Shown piece by piece: positions 24,116 through 32,805 of a stretch of DNA of 64,000 nt (the stretch's first letter is position 1; every line of letters begins with the position of its first letter). Under the pieces are notes generated by a model. The model saw nothing but the letters and a program-made list of their open reading frames with translations. It was not told the DNA's origin and did not search any database. Source of the stretch: Xenopus tropicalis (Eukaryota; Chordata; Amphibia; Anura; Pipidae); contig NC_030683.2 of assembly GCF_000004195.4 (NCBI RefSeq), positions 66,514,764 to 66,578,763 of the forward strand, written 5' to 3'. Both the position numbers and the translations under genes were made by a program.

Positions 24116-24567
24116 GGTTCACCTAGGGAAGGTAGAGTATGCCACATAGGCAGCATAGGGAAGGCAGAGTATGGCACATACAGGGAGCATAGGGCAGGCG
24201 GAGTATGGCACATACAGGCAGCATAGGGCAGGCAGAGTATCGCATACTCAGGCAGCATAGGGCTGGCAGAGTATGGCACACACAGGCAGGGCAGGGCAGG
24301 CAGAGGATGGCACACACAGGCAGCATAGGGCAGGCAAAGTACTGCCTGTGTGTGCTATATTCTGCCTGCCTACCCTGCCTGTGTGTGCCATACTCTGCCT
24401 GCCCTACCATGCCTGTTTGTGCCATACTCTGCCTGCCCTATGGTGGCTGTGTTTTCCAGACTCTGCCTGCCCTATTCTGTCTGTGTGTGCCATACTCTGC
24501 CTGCCCTATGCTATCTGTGGGAGCCATACACACAGGCAGCATAGGGCAGGTAGTACTTACAGTGACA
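24116..24567. repeat. 34 bp minisatellite, inverted halfway
   Basis: About six direct copies of a 34 bp unit (GGCAGCATAGGGCAGGCAGA then GTATGGCACACACA) run to about 24344. The array then switches to the reverse complement (TGCCTGTGTGTGCCATACTC and so on) for about five degenerate units, ending in a short return to the first orientation. The cysteine- and proline-rich open frames here are products of the repeat and not genes. Confidence 0.85.
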
Positions 24568-24867
24568 CAATGCTGGCACTGCTCCTGCAGTCTGTATGAG
24601 GTGTGAACAAGTGAATTATGTGGCTTACAGTCTGAGCCAGAGGAGTGAACAATGCAGGGGGTGAATAATGCAGGGACTAAAAAGTGTGAACAGTGCAGGG
24701 AATTGCATGGTTAAAAAATACAGGGGGTTTACAGCCTGAATATGAGGTGTGAACAATGCAGGGGGCTGGTTAATGTCAGTACTGATACCATTTAAAGCTT
24801 ACACAAAGGTAAGCAGTCACAGCAGCCAGATAGGTGGGGGCCACGGTCCACCAGTTGGACAGCATTG
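24568..24867. other. Right-hand part of the split hAT-like element
   Basis: Non-coding sequence with repeated GTGAACAATGCAGGG phrases, ending in GGTCCACCAGTTGGACAGC and ATTG. It belongs to the element whose left end is at 17334. Confidence 0.5.
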
Positions 24868-25039
24868 GTTTATATCATATTAAGTAGTAAATAATTCTAC
24901 AAAACTGGAATATATAAATATATCATTAAATATTGCTCTTTTGATTTTTTTACCTTTAGCCACCATTTTGTGATGGTCAGAAATCACATGACCAAAAACT
25001 ATGTAGCCCTAACTGTAAAAGGAAGAAGTGTGAGAGTAA

Positions 25040-26390
25040 ATTAGTAAATTTATACTTACCGAAATTTACTTTTCCCTTAGTCCCTTTGGCAGCAACCCTG
25101 AGATTTATTTTTGTTCCTCTAATTGGTAGGACAAGAAGACAAAGGGTTAAAAAACACACAATAAACCCCACCTATAAGTAGGAGTTACCTTAAATTTCAT
25201 TAGTGTAATAAACACAGTAACCAGGCAATATGCTTCATAATTTTTAATAGGGAGGGTAGCAAGCTTGCTGCCGAAGGGACTAAGGGAAAAGTAAATTTCG
25301 GTAAGTATAAGTTTACTAATTCCCTTGCGTCCCATATGGCAGCAGCCCTGAAAGTTAGCAAAAATAGGGTGGGTCTTAAGTTGCCTTCTGGAGAACAGAA
25401 CTGCTAAAGGAAGCTTCCTGGGAGGCTAAGATGTCCCTTCTGTAATGCTTTACAAAAGTGTTAGGATTACTCCAAGTTGCTGTTCTACAAATATTTTCCA
25501 TAGAAACTCCTGCAACTTCGGCCCAGGATATTTTGTGTGTAGAATGCGCCCTTATCTTGAAGGGTGGAATGAGATCATTCTTTATATATGCCATCTGTAT
25601 AGTTTCGCTAATCCAATGGGCAATAGAAAATTTAGAAGCTTTCAAACCTCTGTTCTTCCCAGCAAAACTGATAAAGAGATCTTCATCTTTCGTAAAAACT
25701 GTAGTCTGTTCAAGGTAGACCGTCAATGCTCTGCCCACATCCAGAAGATGAGGTTGGCTATCTTGAGCCTGCGTCTCCAGATTAACATTTGGCAGGATAG
25801 TGTCCACTTTAGGTCTGAAGTAAGGTAGAGTTCTTAATACTACCCTGTCCAGCAGGAAAGAGATATATGGCTCCTTAGAGGATATCGCCTGAATCTCTCC
25901 AATCCTTCTAGCGGAAGTAATGGCTACCAGAAATATAGTCTTAAACATGAGACATTTGAAAGAACACTCCTGAATAGGCTCATATGGAGATTCACACAGC
26001 TTCCTCAGAACTAGGGGAAGATCCCAAGTTGGAAGAGGATGACGGATCCTAGGACGAATCCTAGAAATGGCTCTCACAAACCGCTTGACTATAGGGGCAG
26101 TCGTAAGTGATCTATCCAGAAGCGTAGAAAGAGCCGCCCTTGAATAGGTACCCTGAAAAGTCTCTGAGAGAGGAACTGGCCCCAATACCCTGGAGTCGAT
26201 GAATTCTCTGATCGCCTCCTACCACCTAGGACAAAAAAACACTAATGAGATTTAAGGTAACTCCTACTTATAGGTGGGGTTTATTGTCTGTTTTTTAACA
26301 CTTTTTTTTAACTCTTTATCACCTTGTCCTACCAATTAGGAGAACAAAAATAAATATTAGGGTTTCTGCCGTATGGGACACAAGGGAAAG
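25040..26390 (-). mobile_element. Internally deleted DIRS1-type retrotransposon
   Basis: Anatomy read directly. A left terminal repeat (25040-about 25205) is the inverse of the right terminal repeat (about 26229-26390); shared phrases are CCTACTTATAGGTGGGGTTT and CCTACCAATTAG. An internal complementary region (25265-25352, about 88 bp) has one half complementary to the extreme left end (TACTTACCGAAATTTACTTT) and the other to the extreme right end (TATGGGACACAAGGGAA). This arrangement of inverted repeats plus an end-complementary internal region is diagnostic of DIRS1-like elements. Gag and RT-RNase H are missing and only part of the recombinase frame remains (25376-26185). No target duplication was seen, as expected for this order. 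Confidence 0.88.
25376..26185 (-). pseudogene. DIRS1-type tyrosine recombinase fragment
   Basis: An open frame of 269 codons with no ATG at its start (the assigned start is TTG), so it is the remaining C-terminal part of a longer protein. It shows the DIRS recombinase pattern: PTWDLPLVL (about 52-60), ITSARRIGEI with the first catalytic arginine (R94), the RAHSTHKISWAEVAGVSME block (212-230), CRTATWSNPNTFVKHYR with W238 and the nucleophile Y248. The HxxR motif reads HSTH (H214 to H217), so the second catalytic arginine is replaced by histidine. That change and the missing N-terminus argue against activity. It lies just inside the right inverted repeat and upstream of the internal complementary region. 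Confidence 0.85.
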
Positions 26391-26854
26391 AACTTTTTCC
26401 AGTAACTGGCTGATCATGTAATATGTATGTGTGCCCTTGATTTTTTTGAGTGCACTGTGAATTCTATGATCCCAGGAGGTTGCCCTTAATACTTAAAATG
26501 ATAGTTTTCTATTTAGAATTACCAAATGGAACACACTACTTAAAACGTTTTATGAAAATGGCCCATTCAGATAAAGCAGGGCTTTACAAATAAGCTTTTT
26601 TTATGCAATATATTATTAGAAGCACCTACATTGTTTAGGGGTATAGTTTTCCTTTAATTGTTTTTTTTTTTTAATTCCCTTACCGGTTACATCAACCTGC
26701 CCTAATTCTCACTGTCTCTATAGTCTTCTTCCTAATTTACTGTTTTAGTTGGTCTTTGTGCCTTTATTTTTTTTTGTTTTCTTGTTTTATCTCTTACAGC
26801 TAAGATATGTTGCTGTTGCTGCAATCCCTGTACAGTGGCATTCACAAATATTAG
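26391..26854. other. AT-rich sequence, nothing recognised
   Basis: No supported features. Confidence 0.4.
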
Positions 26855-26856
26855 TA

Positions 26857-27637
26857 CAGGTATGGGACCTATTATCCAGAATGCTTGGGACCTGCTAAAA
26901 ATCATTTAAATATTGAATAAACCCAATAGGCTTGTTTTGCCTCAAATCAGGATTAATTATATCAGGGGTGCCCAGACTTTGTCACCTTGGATCTACTCTT
27001 GCTTCCTGGCCTCCGTCATGAGATCTACCACAGTTAAAATTGTGCGACGTCTATCATTTGGCGCAATAAGCAAGAAAAAGTATCAATCAATGTTTAACAA
27101 ATACACATAGCAATATATAAATGCAGTGCCAAATTCACATTTAATGCCCACTTAACATTATTCAAGTGCCAACTTCAAGTTTAATGTGAAAGGATTTTAG
27201 TAGATTTTACTTCCCTTCTTTATGGCCCACTTTGTAGTCTGACACAGAAACATATATAAAGTGGGAACAAATACTGTATATGCAGCGGGCAGCCCGGTGG
27301 GGACAATCTTCTATACTGGGATGAAACTACAAAGACGGATGGCTTGAGCAGCAGCACTCAAAAGCTCCAGTATGCTGGGGGGAAAAATGAAGTGGCGGGA
27401 TGCCATCCCACTGCATTCCACCTCAAGGTCTACCAGAAACTTTAAAGTGGTAGAACATGATCTACCTTATGGGCACCTGAATTATATCTTAGTTGGGATC
27501 AAGTCCAAAAACAGGGAAAAGGAAATCATTTCTAAAAATTAGAATTATTTGCTTATAATGGAGTCTATGGGAGATGGTCTTTCCGTAATTCGGAGCTTTC
27601 TGGATAATGGGTTTCCGGATAAGGGATCCCATACCTG
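26857..27637. mobile_element. TA-flanked MITE (CAGGTATGGGA family), interrupted
   Basis: The ends CAGGTATGGGACCTATTATC and GGATAAGGGATCCCATACCTG are inverted and lie between TA dinucleotides. The family recurs at 36827-37150, about 56453-56655 and 63084-63398, always next to TA, consistent with a TA duplication as in Tc1/mariner-like elements, though TA could be part of the repeat. This copy is split by a hAT element at 26963-27479. Confidence 0.7.
26963..27479. mobile_element. hAT-type nonautonomous element inside a MITE
   Basis: 517 bp bounded by CAGGGGTGCCC and GGGCACCTG, with subterminal GGATCTAC and GATCTACC. It is flanked by the perfect 8 bp duplication AATTATAT (26955-26962 and 27480-27487). 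No transposase. Removing the element and one duplicate rejoins the host MITE, whose sequence (AATTATATCTTAGTTGGGAT) matches the uninterrupted copies. Confidence 0.88.
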
Positions 27638-27640
27638 TAC

Positions 27641-28575
27641 TGTGACTTTAGGATGGTTATAACAAAAGGTCCAAAAATAAGTGGTCCTGCAGAAAAAGCA
27701 AATGCAATAACTGCCTGGGTGGAGGAAATAGCCAAGTAGCACCTGTGCTCATCAAAGTGTCTTGTGGTCTTTCTTGGCTAGTTATAGTATAGTTATAGTA
27801 TATTTTATCTGCCTTCAAAATACAGTATATAGGTATACGATAACTAAAGTAGAGACTTGATTTGCCTTGTAAATATAATATTAGCAGCACAAAGAAAACA
27901 GTAGAGGTCATTCACGTAACACACTGCAGATGTAAGCCTGCATATATCTTGTGCACTTGCATCTATACGTCCAATTTGCATGAAAGTGTGAATGCAACTG
28001 TGTTCATTTTGATGCATTGACCACAATTGCATGATGCAAAAATGACACGACAATTGCATTTGGAAATGCACTTTGCACACTGCCTTTATGGCCCTTAATG
28101 TAGAGCTGTTTTCTATTTTTATTTGCTGATTGCAATAATCTTTTTAAGTTTTCAATTAATTTGTATTCATGCACAGCTCTTGATGGCTCTAGGTTGATGC
28201 AATATTTATTCTGCTGTATAATATAATGTTAAGCACTATTAAATTAAAACCTGAAATTATAGGGCTAAAACCATCTGTAGATCACTTTTACACTTATCAA
28301 AGCCTACAGCTGATAATGCAGTAGTTAAGATTGCCAGTGCTTCTAAATGAGCTGTACATATAGTTAATAATAATAAAGTGATACTGACACAAAAACTACT
28401 TTTCAAAATATTAATGTACATGAAAATTTACCTACTGTAGTGTTCATGCTGATTATTTTTTATCAAAAGGTTTGCTTCTGTAAGTAATAGTTACTTGAAG
28501 TTCCTAAACCTGACTACTTTGCCAACCTGACTGTCCTTCTCAACATGTCAGTTATAGCTTCTAATATTAATGGAC
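27641..28575. other. AT-rich sequence, nothing recognised
   Basis: No supported genes or repeats before the Ngaro element's left boundary. Confidence 0.4.
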
Positions 28576-28945
28576 TCCTGACTAATGCAGCGTCGAGCCT
28601 GTTGCCCCCCACCCTTTTACCCCCTTGCTCCCAATAAAACAACGGACACTTAATTGGGGAGAGAAGGCCGCAGTTGTTTATTGCAAATCATTTATAAATC
28701 AGCAATTCTATATATCAACAACCATAACTAGTATTAAACCGTTTGTAAATTCAAACATTAAACAGCAGTACTTATATCCTCCAAAGAGGTCTGACCCTGA
28801 GCCCAGGCCCGGAGCCTGTGTCCTGCCTACTACCCAAGTCCCATTCTGGGATTATCCACCTCCCTGGTGACCCCAGGCCTACCCGGTTACCCGCTCACTG
28901 CACCTTTTTAATATCCTCTGGGGCTCAACGTCGACCCCACCCCCC
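28576..28945 (-). repeat. Ngaro terminal repeat B2
   Basis: 370 bp direct repeat matching B1 at a constant offset of 616 bp. It carries the same spurious open frame as B1. It forms the 3' end of the element on the minus strand. Its outer end reads ATTAGTCA on that strand. Confidence 0.92.
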
Positions 28946-28988
28946 ACACTGCGACTACTGACACTAACCCATTGGGGAGGGAGGGCGG
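28946..28988. other. 43 bp spacer between A2 and B2
   Basis: Sequence between the repeats, not found next to B1. A diverged form of this spacer is kept between A and B in the solo relic at 38198-38816, so it is a normal part of the element and not a later insertion. Confidence 0.75.
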
Positions 28989-29195
28989 GATGCTGTCAGC
29001 TCCTGCTCCTCTTGCCCGCCGAAAAGATCTGGTGAGCTAACATCCGGGGAGGGACCTTCTTATTTCCTTGCCCTGGCCTGTATCACTGAGATATCCGGAA
29101 AGGGAAGAAGGGGGGGGGGAAAAAGGGGGGGGTCTGCCTCCTAGCTTAGTCATGCCCTTCTTCCCTTTTGCTTCCCTCGGGTCATTGGGCTTCCT
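28989..29195 (-). repeat. Ngaro repeat A2
   Basis: 207 bp copy matching A1 at an offset of 6127 bp. It includes G-runs and TATCACTGAGATATCCGG. It overlaps B1 by four bases (TCCT, 29192-29195). Confidence 0.92.
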
Positions 29196-29561
29196 GACTA
29201 ATGCAGCGTCGAGCCTGTTGCCCCCCACCCTTTTACCCCCTTGCTCCCAATAAAACAACGGACACTTAATTGGGGAGAGAAGGCCGCAGTTGTTTATTGC
29301 AAATCATTTATAAATCAGCAATTCTATATATCAACAACCATAACTAGTATTAAACCGTTTGTAAATTCAAACATTAAACAGCAGTACTTATATCCTCCAA
29401 AGAGGTCTGACCCTGAGCCCAGGCCCGGAGCCTGTGTCCTGCCTACTACCCAAGTCCCATTCTGGGATTATCCACCTCCCTGGTGACCCCAGGCCTACCC
29501 GGTTACCCGCTCACTGCACCTTTTTAATATCCTCTGGGGCTCAACGTCGACCCCACCCCCC
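29192..29561 (-). repeat. Ngaro repeat B1
   Basis: 370 bp copy matching B2. It ends 25 bp beyond the end of the SGNH hydrolase frame. B1 joined to A2 recreates the junction of the presumed circular DNA intermediate. Confidence 0.92.
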
Positions 29562-29585
29562 GCCACCGAGTGGCTGCTTGACTCC

Positions 29586-30191
29586 TCAAGCATGGCACGA
29601 CCCTCCACTTGACAAAAGCAAGGCCTTCTCAACCCCGTCCGCAATGGCTAAATTGAACAAATCCCAGCCTACATCGGATAAGTGGACCCCATCCCTGCCG
29701 TAGTATCCCGGCAAACGCTCCTCTAAGGTTGTGTGCCTCACCGCGACACCCCCGGATTTTCGGACGAAACTGGCTAGTAACTTATTTATCTTACCCCTGC
29801 TCCTGTCCAATTTTGCCCAATCCCTTGCAAACCTCCACACCAGTCGGGGTACCATTTCCGACCAAACCACCACCACACCGGGGCATGTGCGCCAGATGTT
29901 GGTTAAATCCTGTTTCATTACATCCACCAAATCCCTTTGCGGGATGACGCCCAAGTCGTTACCTCCGGCGTGAATTACCAATATGTCCGGACGCCCGCCG
30001 GCTCTGATATTCTGCATCAAGGTGAGGCACACGCCCTTCCACCTCATACCGGGTCTACCAAACCAGTGAAACCGCACCGTGCCTTCCGGAAAGCCCAGCT
30101 GCACCCCGTGTCTTTTAACTGCGGCTCGCCGTCTGGCCCAACATACGAAGGAGTGGCCGATCACCCACACGGATCGTCCTCCTGTAATCAA
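29586..30191 (-). CDS. Ngaro SGNH hydrolase domain
   Basis: A 201-codon frame encoding an SGNH/GDSL-type hydrolase. Block I is VWVIGHSFV with the likely nucleophile S14, block II is FGRPGMRW, block III is IHAGGNDLG (N78) and block V is GRDGVHLSDVGW (D167, H170), so all expected catalytic positions are present. Ngaro elements of vertebrates are known to carry such a domain; its substrate and role in transposition are unknown. The assigned start codon is TTG. Reading upstream in frame finds no ATG before a TAA at the edge of an A20 tract (minus strand). A pyrimidine-rich tract ending TTTGATTTGATTACAG just before the domain resembles a splice acceptor, so this may be a downstream exon. It is the last frame before B1. 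Confidence 0.85.
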   Translation of the reverse strand: MITGGRSVWVIGHSFVCWARRRAAVKRHGVQLGFPEGTVRFHWFGRPGMRWKGVCLTLMQNIRAGGRPDILVIHAGGNDLGVIPQRDLVDVMKQDLTNIWRTCPGVVVVWSEMVPRLVWRFARDWAKLDRSRGKINKLLASFVRKSGGVAVRHTTLEERLPGYYGRDGVHLSDVGWDLFNLAIADGVEKALLLSSGGSCHA

Positions 30192-30236
30192 ATCAAACAG
30201 ACACCAGAAAACGTGTGTATACCAATGTGGAAGCAG

Positions 30237-30256
30237 TTTTTTTTTTTTTTTTTTTT
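30237..30256. repeat. Homopolymer of 20 T (A20 on the coding strand)
   Basis: An uninterrupted run between the recombinase stop and the hydrolase frame. It may be length-unstable. It could form part of an intron or a slippery region; neither is shown. Confidence 0.9.
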
Positions 30257-30265
30257 AAACTGTGT

Positions 30266-31240
30266 CTAGACCAGCAATGCTGGCCGTACATAACTCCGGA
30301 ACCGCAGGGATTCCCACCTACCAATTTTTTTTACCATGTCATCGCCCATCCCCAGTCTTGCCGCTTCCGTTGCCGCTCCAATCCGGAAGGAGTGGGTACC
30401 AAAGTCGCTCGGGTTCACCCCAACCGCCTGCAACCCTATGCGCAACACTTTCCCAAATTGGAACCGTGTTAAGGGACTACCATCCTCGTGAATCAGCAGC
30501 GAAGTGCCTGAGTTTGGCCTTACTTCCATGTATTTTTGCAAACATCCCACTGGGCAGGCACCCCCCCCATCCAGTTTATATAGGGTTATCAGCACACCTT
30601 TTCCCCATACGTCCGTTTTTGACCTTCTTAGCCTGATCACCACTTTTTCGCTATCAACCTGTACATCTGTGACTGCCAGGCCCCCGGGAACTGCTTTACT
30701 TTTGCTGGTCAATTCTCCCACCCTAAATGCCCCAAAGAAGGCCAGTACAAATGCTGTCTGGAACAACCGGACCTCAAATTCTGAGAAACACACTTGTACC
30801 AACCCGGCTTGCAGCTTGCCCAGCAGGTCAAATGAAATGGGCCGCCTAGTGTCTCTAGAAACCTTTCCTCTCTTGAAGCCCTTAATAGCTTGCTTAATGA
30901 TGAATTCCTTCGTGAGATCTTCCACACCAGCGAGTTTGAACAAGAATGCCAGCCCCGCCATGCGCTTCTCTACCATCGCCACTGATTTTCTTTGCTCTGC
31001 TAGCCATACTACATACCAGACCAGTGCATCCCGTCTGTCCTCCTTGGTCTTGAAACCGCCTGCCCATTGTTCTAACTGCCACCATTCTTCCCACACCTTA
31101 CCATATGCCACCCAGGTGGACTCTGCAACTGACGCTTTCACCAACTCCATTAGACGCCGTTGCCCAGTTGCCACAGCTGACTTGGGAAAGGAGTCCCCTC
31201 CTTCTCTGCTGTTGGTGCCACCTGCCAAAATCGCTCCCAT
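30266..31240 (-). CDS. Ngaro tyrosine recombinase
   Basis: 324-residue site-specific recombinase of the phage-integrase fold, expected to insert the circular DNA copy without target duplication. The N-terminal part (about 22-125) resembles a SAM-like core-binding domain (STWVAYGKVWEEWW). The catalytic domain shows FGAFRVGELT (R173), THSFRIGAAT (H283, R286), KKIGRWES (W309) and FRSYVRPALL with nucleophile Y317. A lysine in the beta-hairpin region (RLRRSKTDVWGKG) fits the usual catalytic lysine. The ATG start at 31240 overlaps the RT-RNase H frame by 91 bp. Motif set and length look intact. Confidence 0.93.
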   Translation of the reverse strand: MGAILAGGTNSREGGDSFPKSAVATGQRRLMELVKASVAESTWVAYGKVWEEWWQLEQWAGGFKTKEDRRDALVWYVVWLAEQRKSVAMVEKRMAGLAFLFKLAGVEDLTKEFIIKQAIKGFKRGKVSRDTRRPISFDLLGKLQAGLVQVCFSEFEVRLFQTAFVLAFFGAFRVGELTSKSKAVPGGLAVTDVQVDSEKVVIRLRRSKTDVWGKGVLITLYKLDGGGACPVGCLQKYMEVRPNSGTSLLIHEDGSPLTRFQFGKVLRIGLQAVGVNPSDFGTHSFRIGAATEAARLGMGDDMVKKIGRWESLRFRSYVRPALLV

Positions 31241-32805
31241 TGAGAGCGAGAGAGGGCGTCAGCGATATCGTTCTTGCACCCCTCCACATGCCGAGCCCTG
31301 CAACTAACGTTCAACTTGAGGCATCGTAAAACTAATGCCCTCAGCAGCCTGAGTACTGGCTGAGAGGATGCCGACCAGTTGTTGATCCCTTGTACGACCC
31401 CCATGTTGTCTGAGTAAAAAATTATGCGTCTATCTCTCAATTCTGCTTCCCAAATGAACAAGGCCACTACTATGGGGAACAGCTCAAGGAAAACCAAATT
31501 GCGTACTAACCCTGCCTCCACCCACTCCTGAGGCCATTGGGCTGCGCACCACCGGCCCGCCAAATAAGCTCCGAAGCCCTTGCTTCCTGCTGCATCTGTG
31601 TAGAGTTCTAGTTCCTGCGCCGTGGTTTCTGACGCCCGGAACAGAACTCTACCGTTGAAGTCTGCTAGGAATGCCTCCCATACCCCCAGATCTGCCTTGA
31701 CCTCCTTGGTTATTCTCACATGGTGGTGCGGAGCCCGCGCTCCCGCGGTGGCCTGCGCTAGTCTTCTACTGAACACTCTGCCAACTGGAATGACCCTGCA
31801 TGCAAAGTTCAGCTTGCCTAGTACTGATTGAAGCCTCTGGAGGGTAGCCTTTTTGTCCCTACGTAAGCTGCCCACTTCGCGCATCAGGTCCGCAACCTTC
31901 TGGGTTGGGAGCCGGCACTCTCCTGCCAATGAGTCAATTTCCAGTCCCAGGAACCGCATCACGGTTGCTGGCCCCTCGGTCTTATCTGCTGCTAGCGGGA
32001 CCCCGAAACTCGCTGTGACTTCCCGGAGTGTTTCTAGTAAATGGAAGCAGGTATCTGACTTTGCCTGTCCGACACAGAAGAAGTCGTCCAGGTAGTGCAC
32101 CACTGATCTGTATCCCGATCTAACCTTTACGACCCATTCTAGGAACGTACTGAAGGCCTCGAAGTGGGCACAGGATATGGCGCAGCCCATAGGCAGACAC
32201 AGGTCCACAAAATATGCCCCTTCGAACCAGCAACCTAACAGATGATGGCACTCTGGATGGATTGGTAGCAGGCGAAAGGCCGACTCAATGTCGGCCTTAG
32301 CCATTAGTGCACCGTGCCCTGCGGTGCGTACCAAGTCCACTGCCTGGTCAAATGACGTATATGACACCGAGCATAGCTCTCTGTCAATGTCGTCATTGAC
32401 TGATTCGCCTTTTGGGTGTGAGAGGTGGTGGATCAACCTGAATTTACCGGGTTCTTTTTTGGGGACCACTCCCAGGGGGGACACCCTTAGGTTGTCCAGG
32501 GGCGGGCTGCTGAAAGGGCCCGCCATCCTGCCCAACTCCACCTCCTTGAACAGCTTGTCCTTCACCACCTCTGGGTACTGTGCCGCTGACTTTAGATTAC
32601 GTAATACCAATTTCCCCACCCTCTCCCGAAATGGAATCCTGAACCCCTCCCGAAAACCCTCTGTCAGTAGTACCGCGGCCTCCCGTCTACCGTAGCGGGC
32701 GAGCCACGGTAGCATCGCGCCTAACCTCACCGGGGTCCTCCCCTTTTGCAGACTCGCCTGGCTTGCCTGCCCCTTTTCCCCGCTTAAAGCAACGGGCGTA
32801 TGCAT
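31150..32805 (-). CDS. Ngaro reverse transcriptase-RNase H
   Basis: 551 residues. The reverse transcriptase spans about 80-295 with MAKADIESAFRLLPI (D172), LPMGCAISCAHFEAF and the catalytic HYLDDFF (YLDD 238-241). RNase H follows at about 398-520 with LYTDAAGSKGFGAYL (D404), FLELFPIV (E441), IFYSDNMGVV (D466) and NDIADALSR (D513, D516). This lets the element copy its RNA into DNA and remove the template. The ATG at 32805 lies 119 bp inside the end of gag, in another frame. Translation of overlapping frames implies reinitiation, leaky scanning or frameshifting; the sequence does not show which. Confidence 0.93.
   Translation of the reverse strand: MHTPVALSGEKGQASQASLQKGRTPVRLGAMLPWLARYGRREAAVLLTEGFREGFRIPFRERVGKLVLRNLKSAAQYPEVVKDKLFKEVELGRMAGPFSSPPLDNLRVSPLGVVPKKEPGKFRLIHHLSHPKGESVNDDIDRELCSVSYTSFDQAVDLVRTAGHGALMAKADIESAFRLLPIHPECHHLLGCWFEGAYFVDLCLPMGCAISCAHFEAFSTFLEWVVKVRSGYRSVVHYLDDFFCVGQAKSDTCFHLLETLREVTASFGVPLAADKTEGPATVMRFLGLEIDSLAGECRLPTQKVADLMREVGSLRRDKKATLQRLQSVLGKLNFACRVIPVGRVFSRRLAQATAGARAPHHHVRITKEVKADLGVWEAFLADFNGRVLFRASETTAQELELYTDAAGSKGFGAYLAGRWCAAQWPQEWVEAGLVRNLVFLELFPIVVALFIWEAELRDRRIIFYSDNMGVVQGINNWSASSQPVLRLLRALVLRCLKLNVSCRARHVEGCKNDIADALSRSQWERFWQVAPTAEKEGTPFPSQLWQLGNGV

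Larger units (their letters stand above)
17334..24867. mobile_element. hAT-like element split by LINE insertions
   Basis: The left end CAGTGATGTCCAACTTCGG and the right end CCAGTTGGACAGCATTG are an inverted pair. They are flanked by TTTTATAT (17326-17333) and GTTTATAT (24868-24875), an 8 bp duplication matching at 7 of 8 positions. Between them lie a near-complete CR1, a truncated CR1 and a minisatellite. The original hAT element is about 17334-17723 plus about 24116-24867, roughly 1.1 kb, and the LINEs landed inside it. No transposase is visible. Confidence 0.65.

Noticed and set aside
24116..24567. CRISPR-like direct repeats
   Set aside because: Units are contiguous with no unique spacers, and the DNA is vertebrate.
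24073..24606. Cys/Pro/Leu-rich open frames on both strands
   Set aside because: They translate the 34 bp minisatellite, whose unit is free of stops in several frames.
28625..29486. Two identical 81-codon plus-strand frames (28625-28870 and 29241-29486)
   Set aside because: They are the same stretch of the duplicated B repeat, antisense to the element and without recognisable motifs.
30504..31307. 267-codon plus-strand frame
   Set aside because: It is antisense to the recombinase gene, which has a full catalytic motif set.
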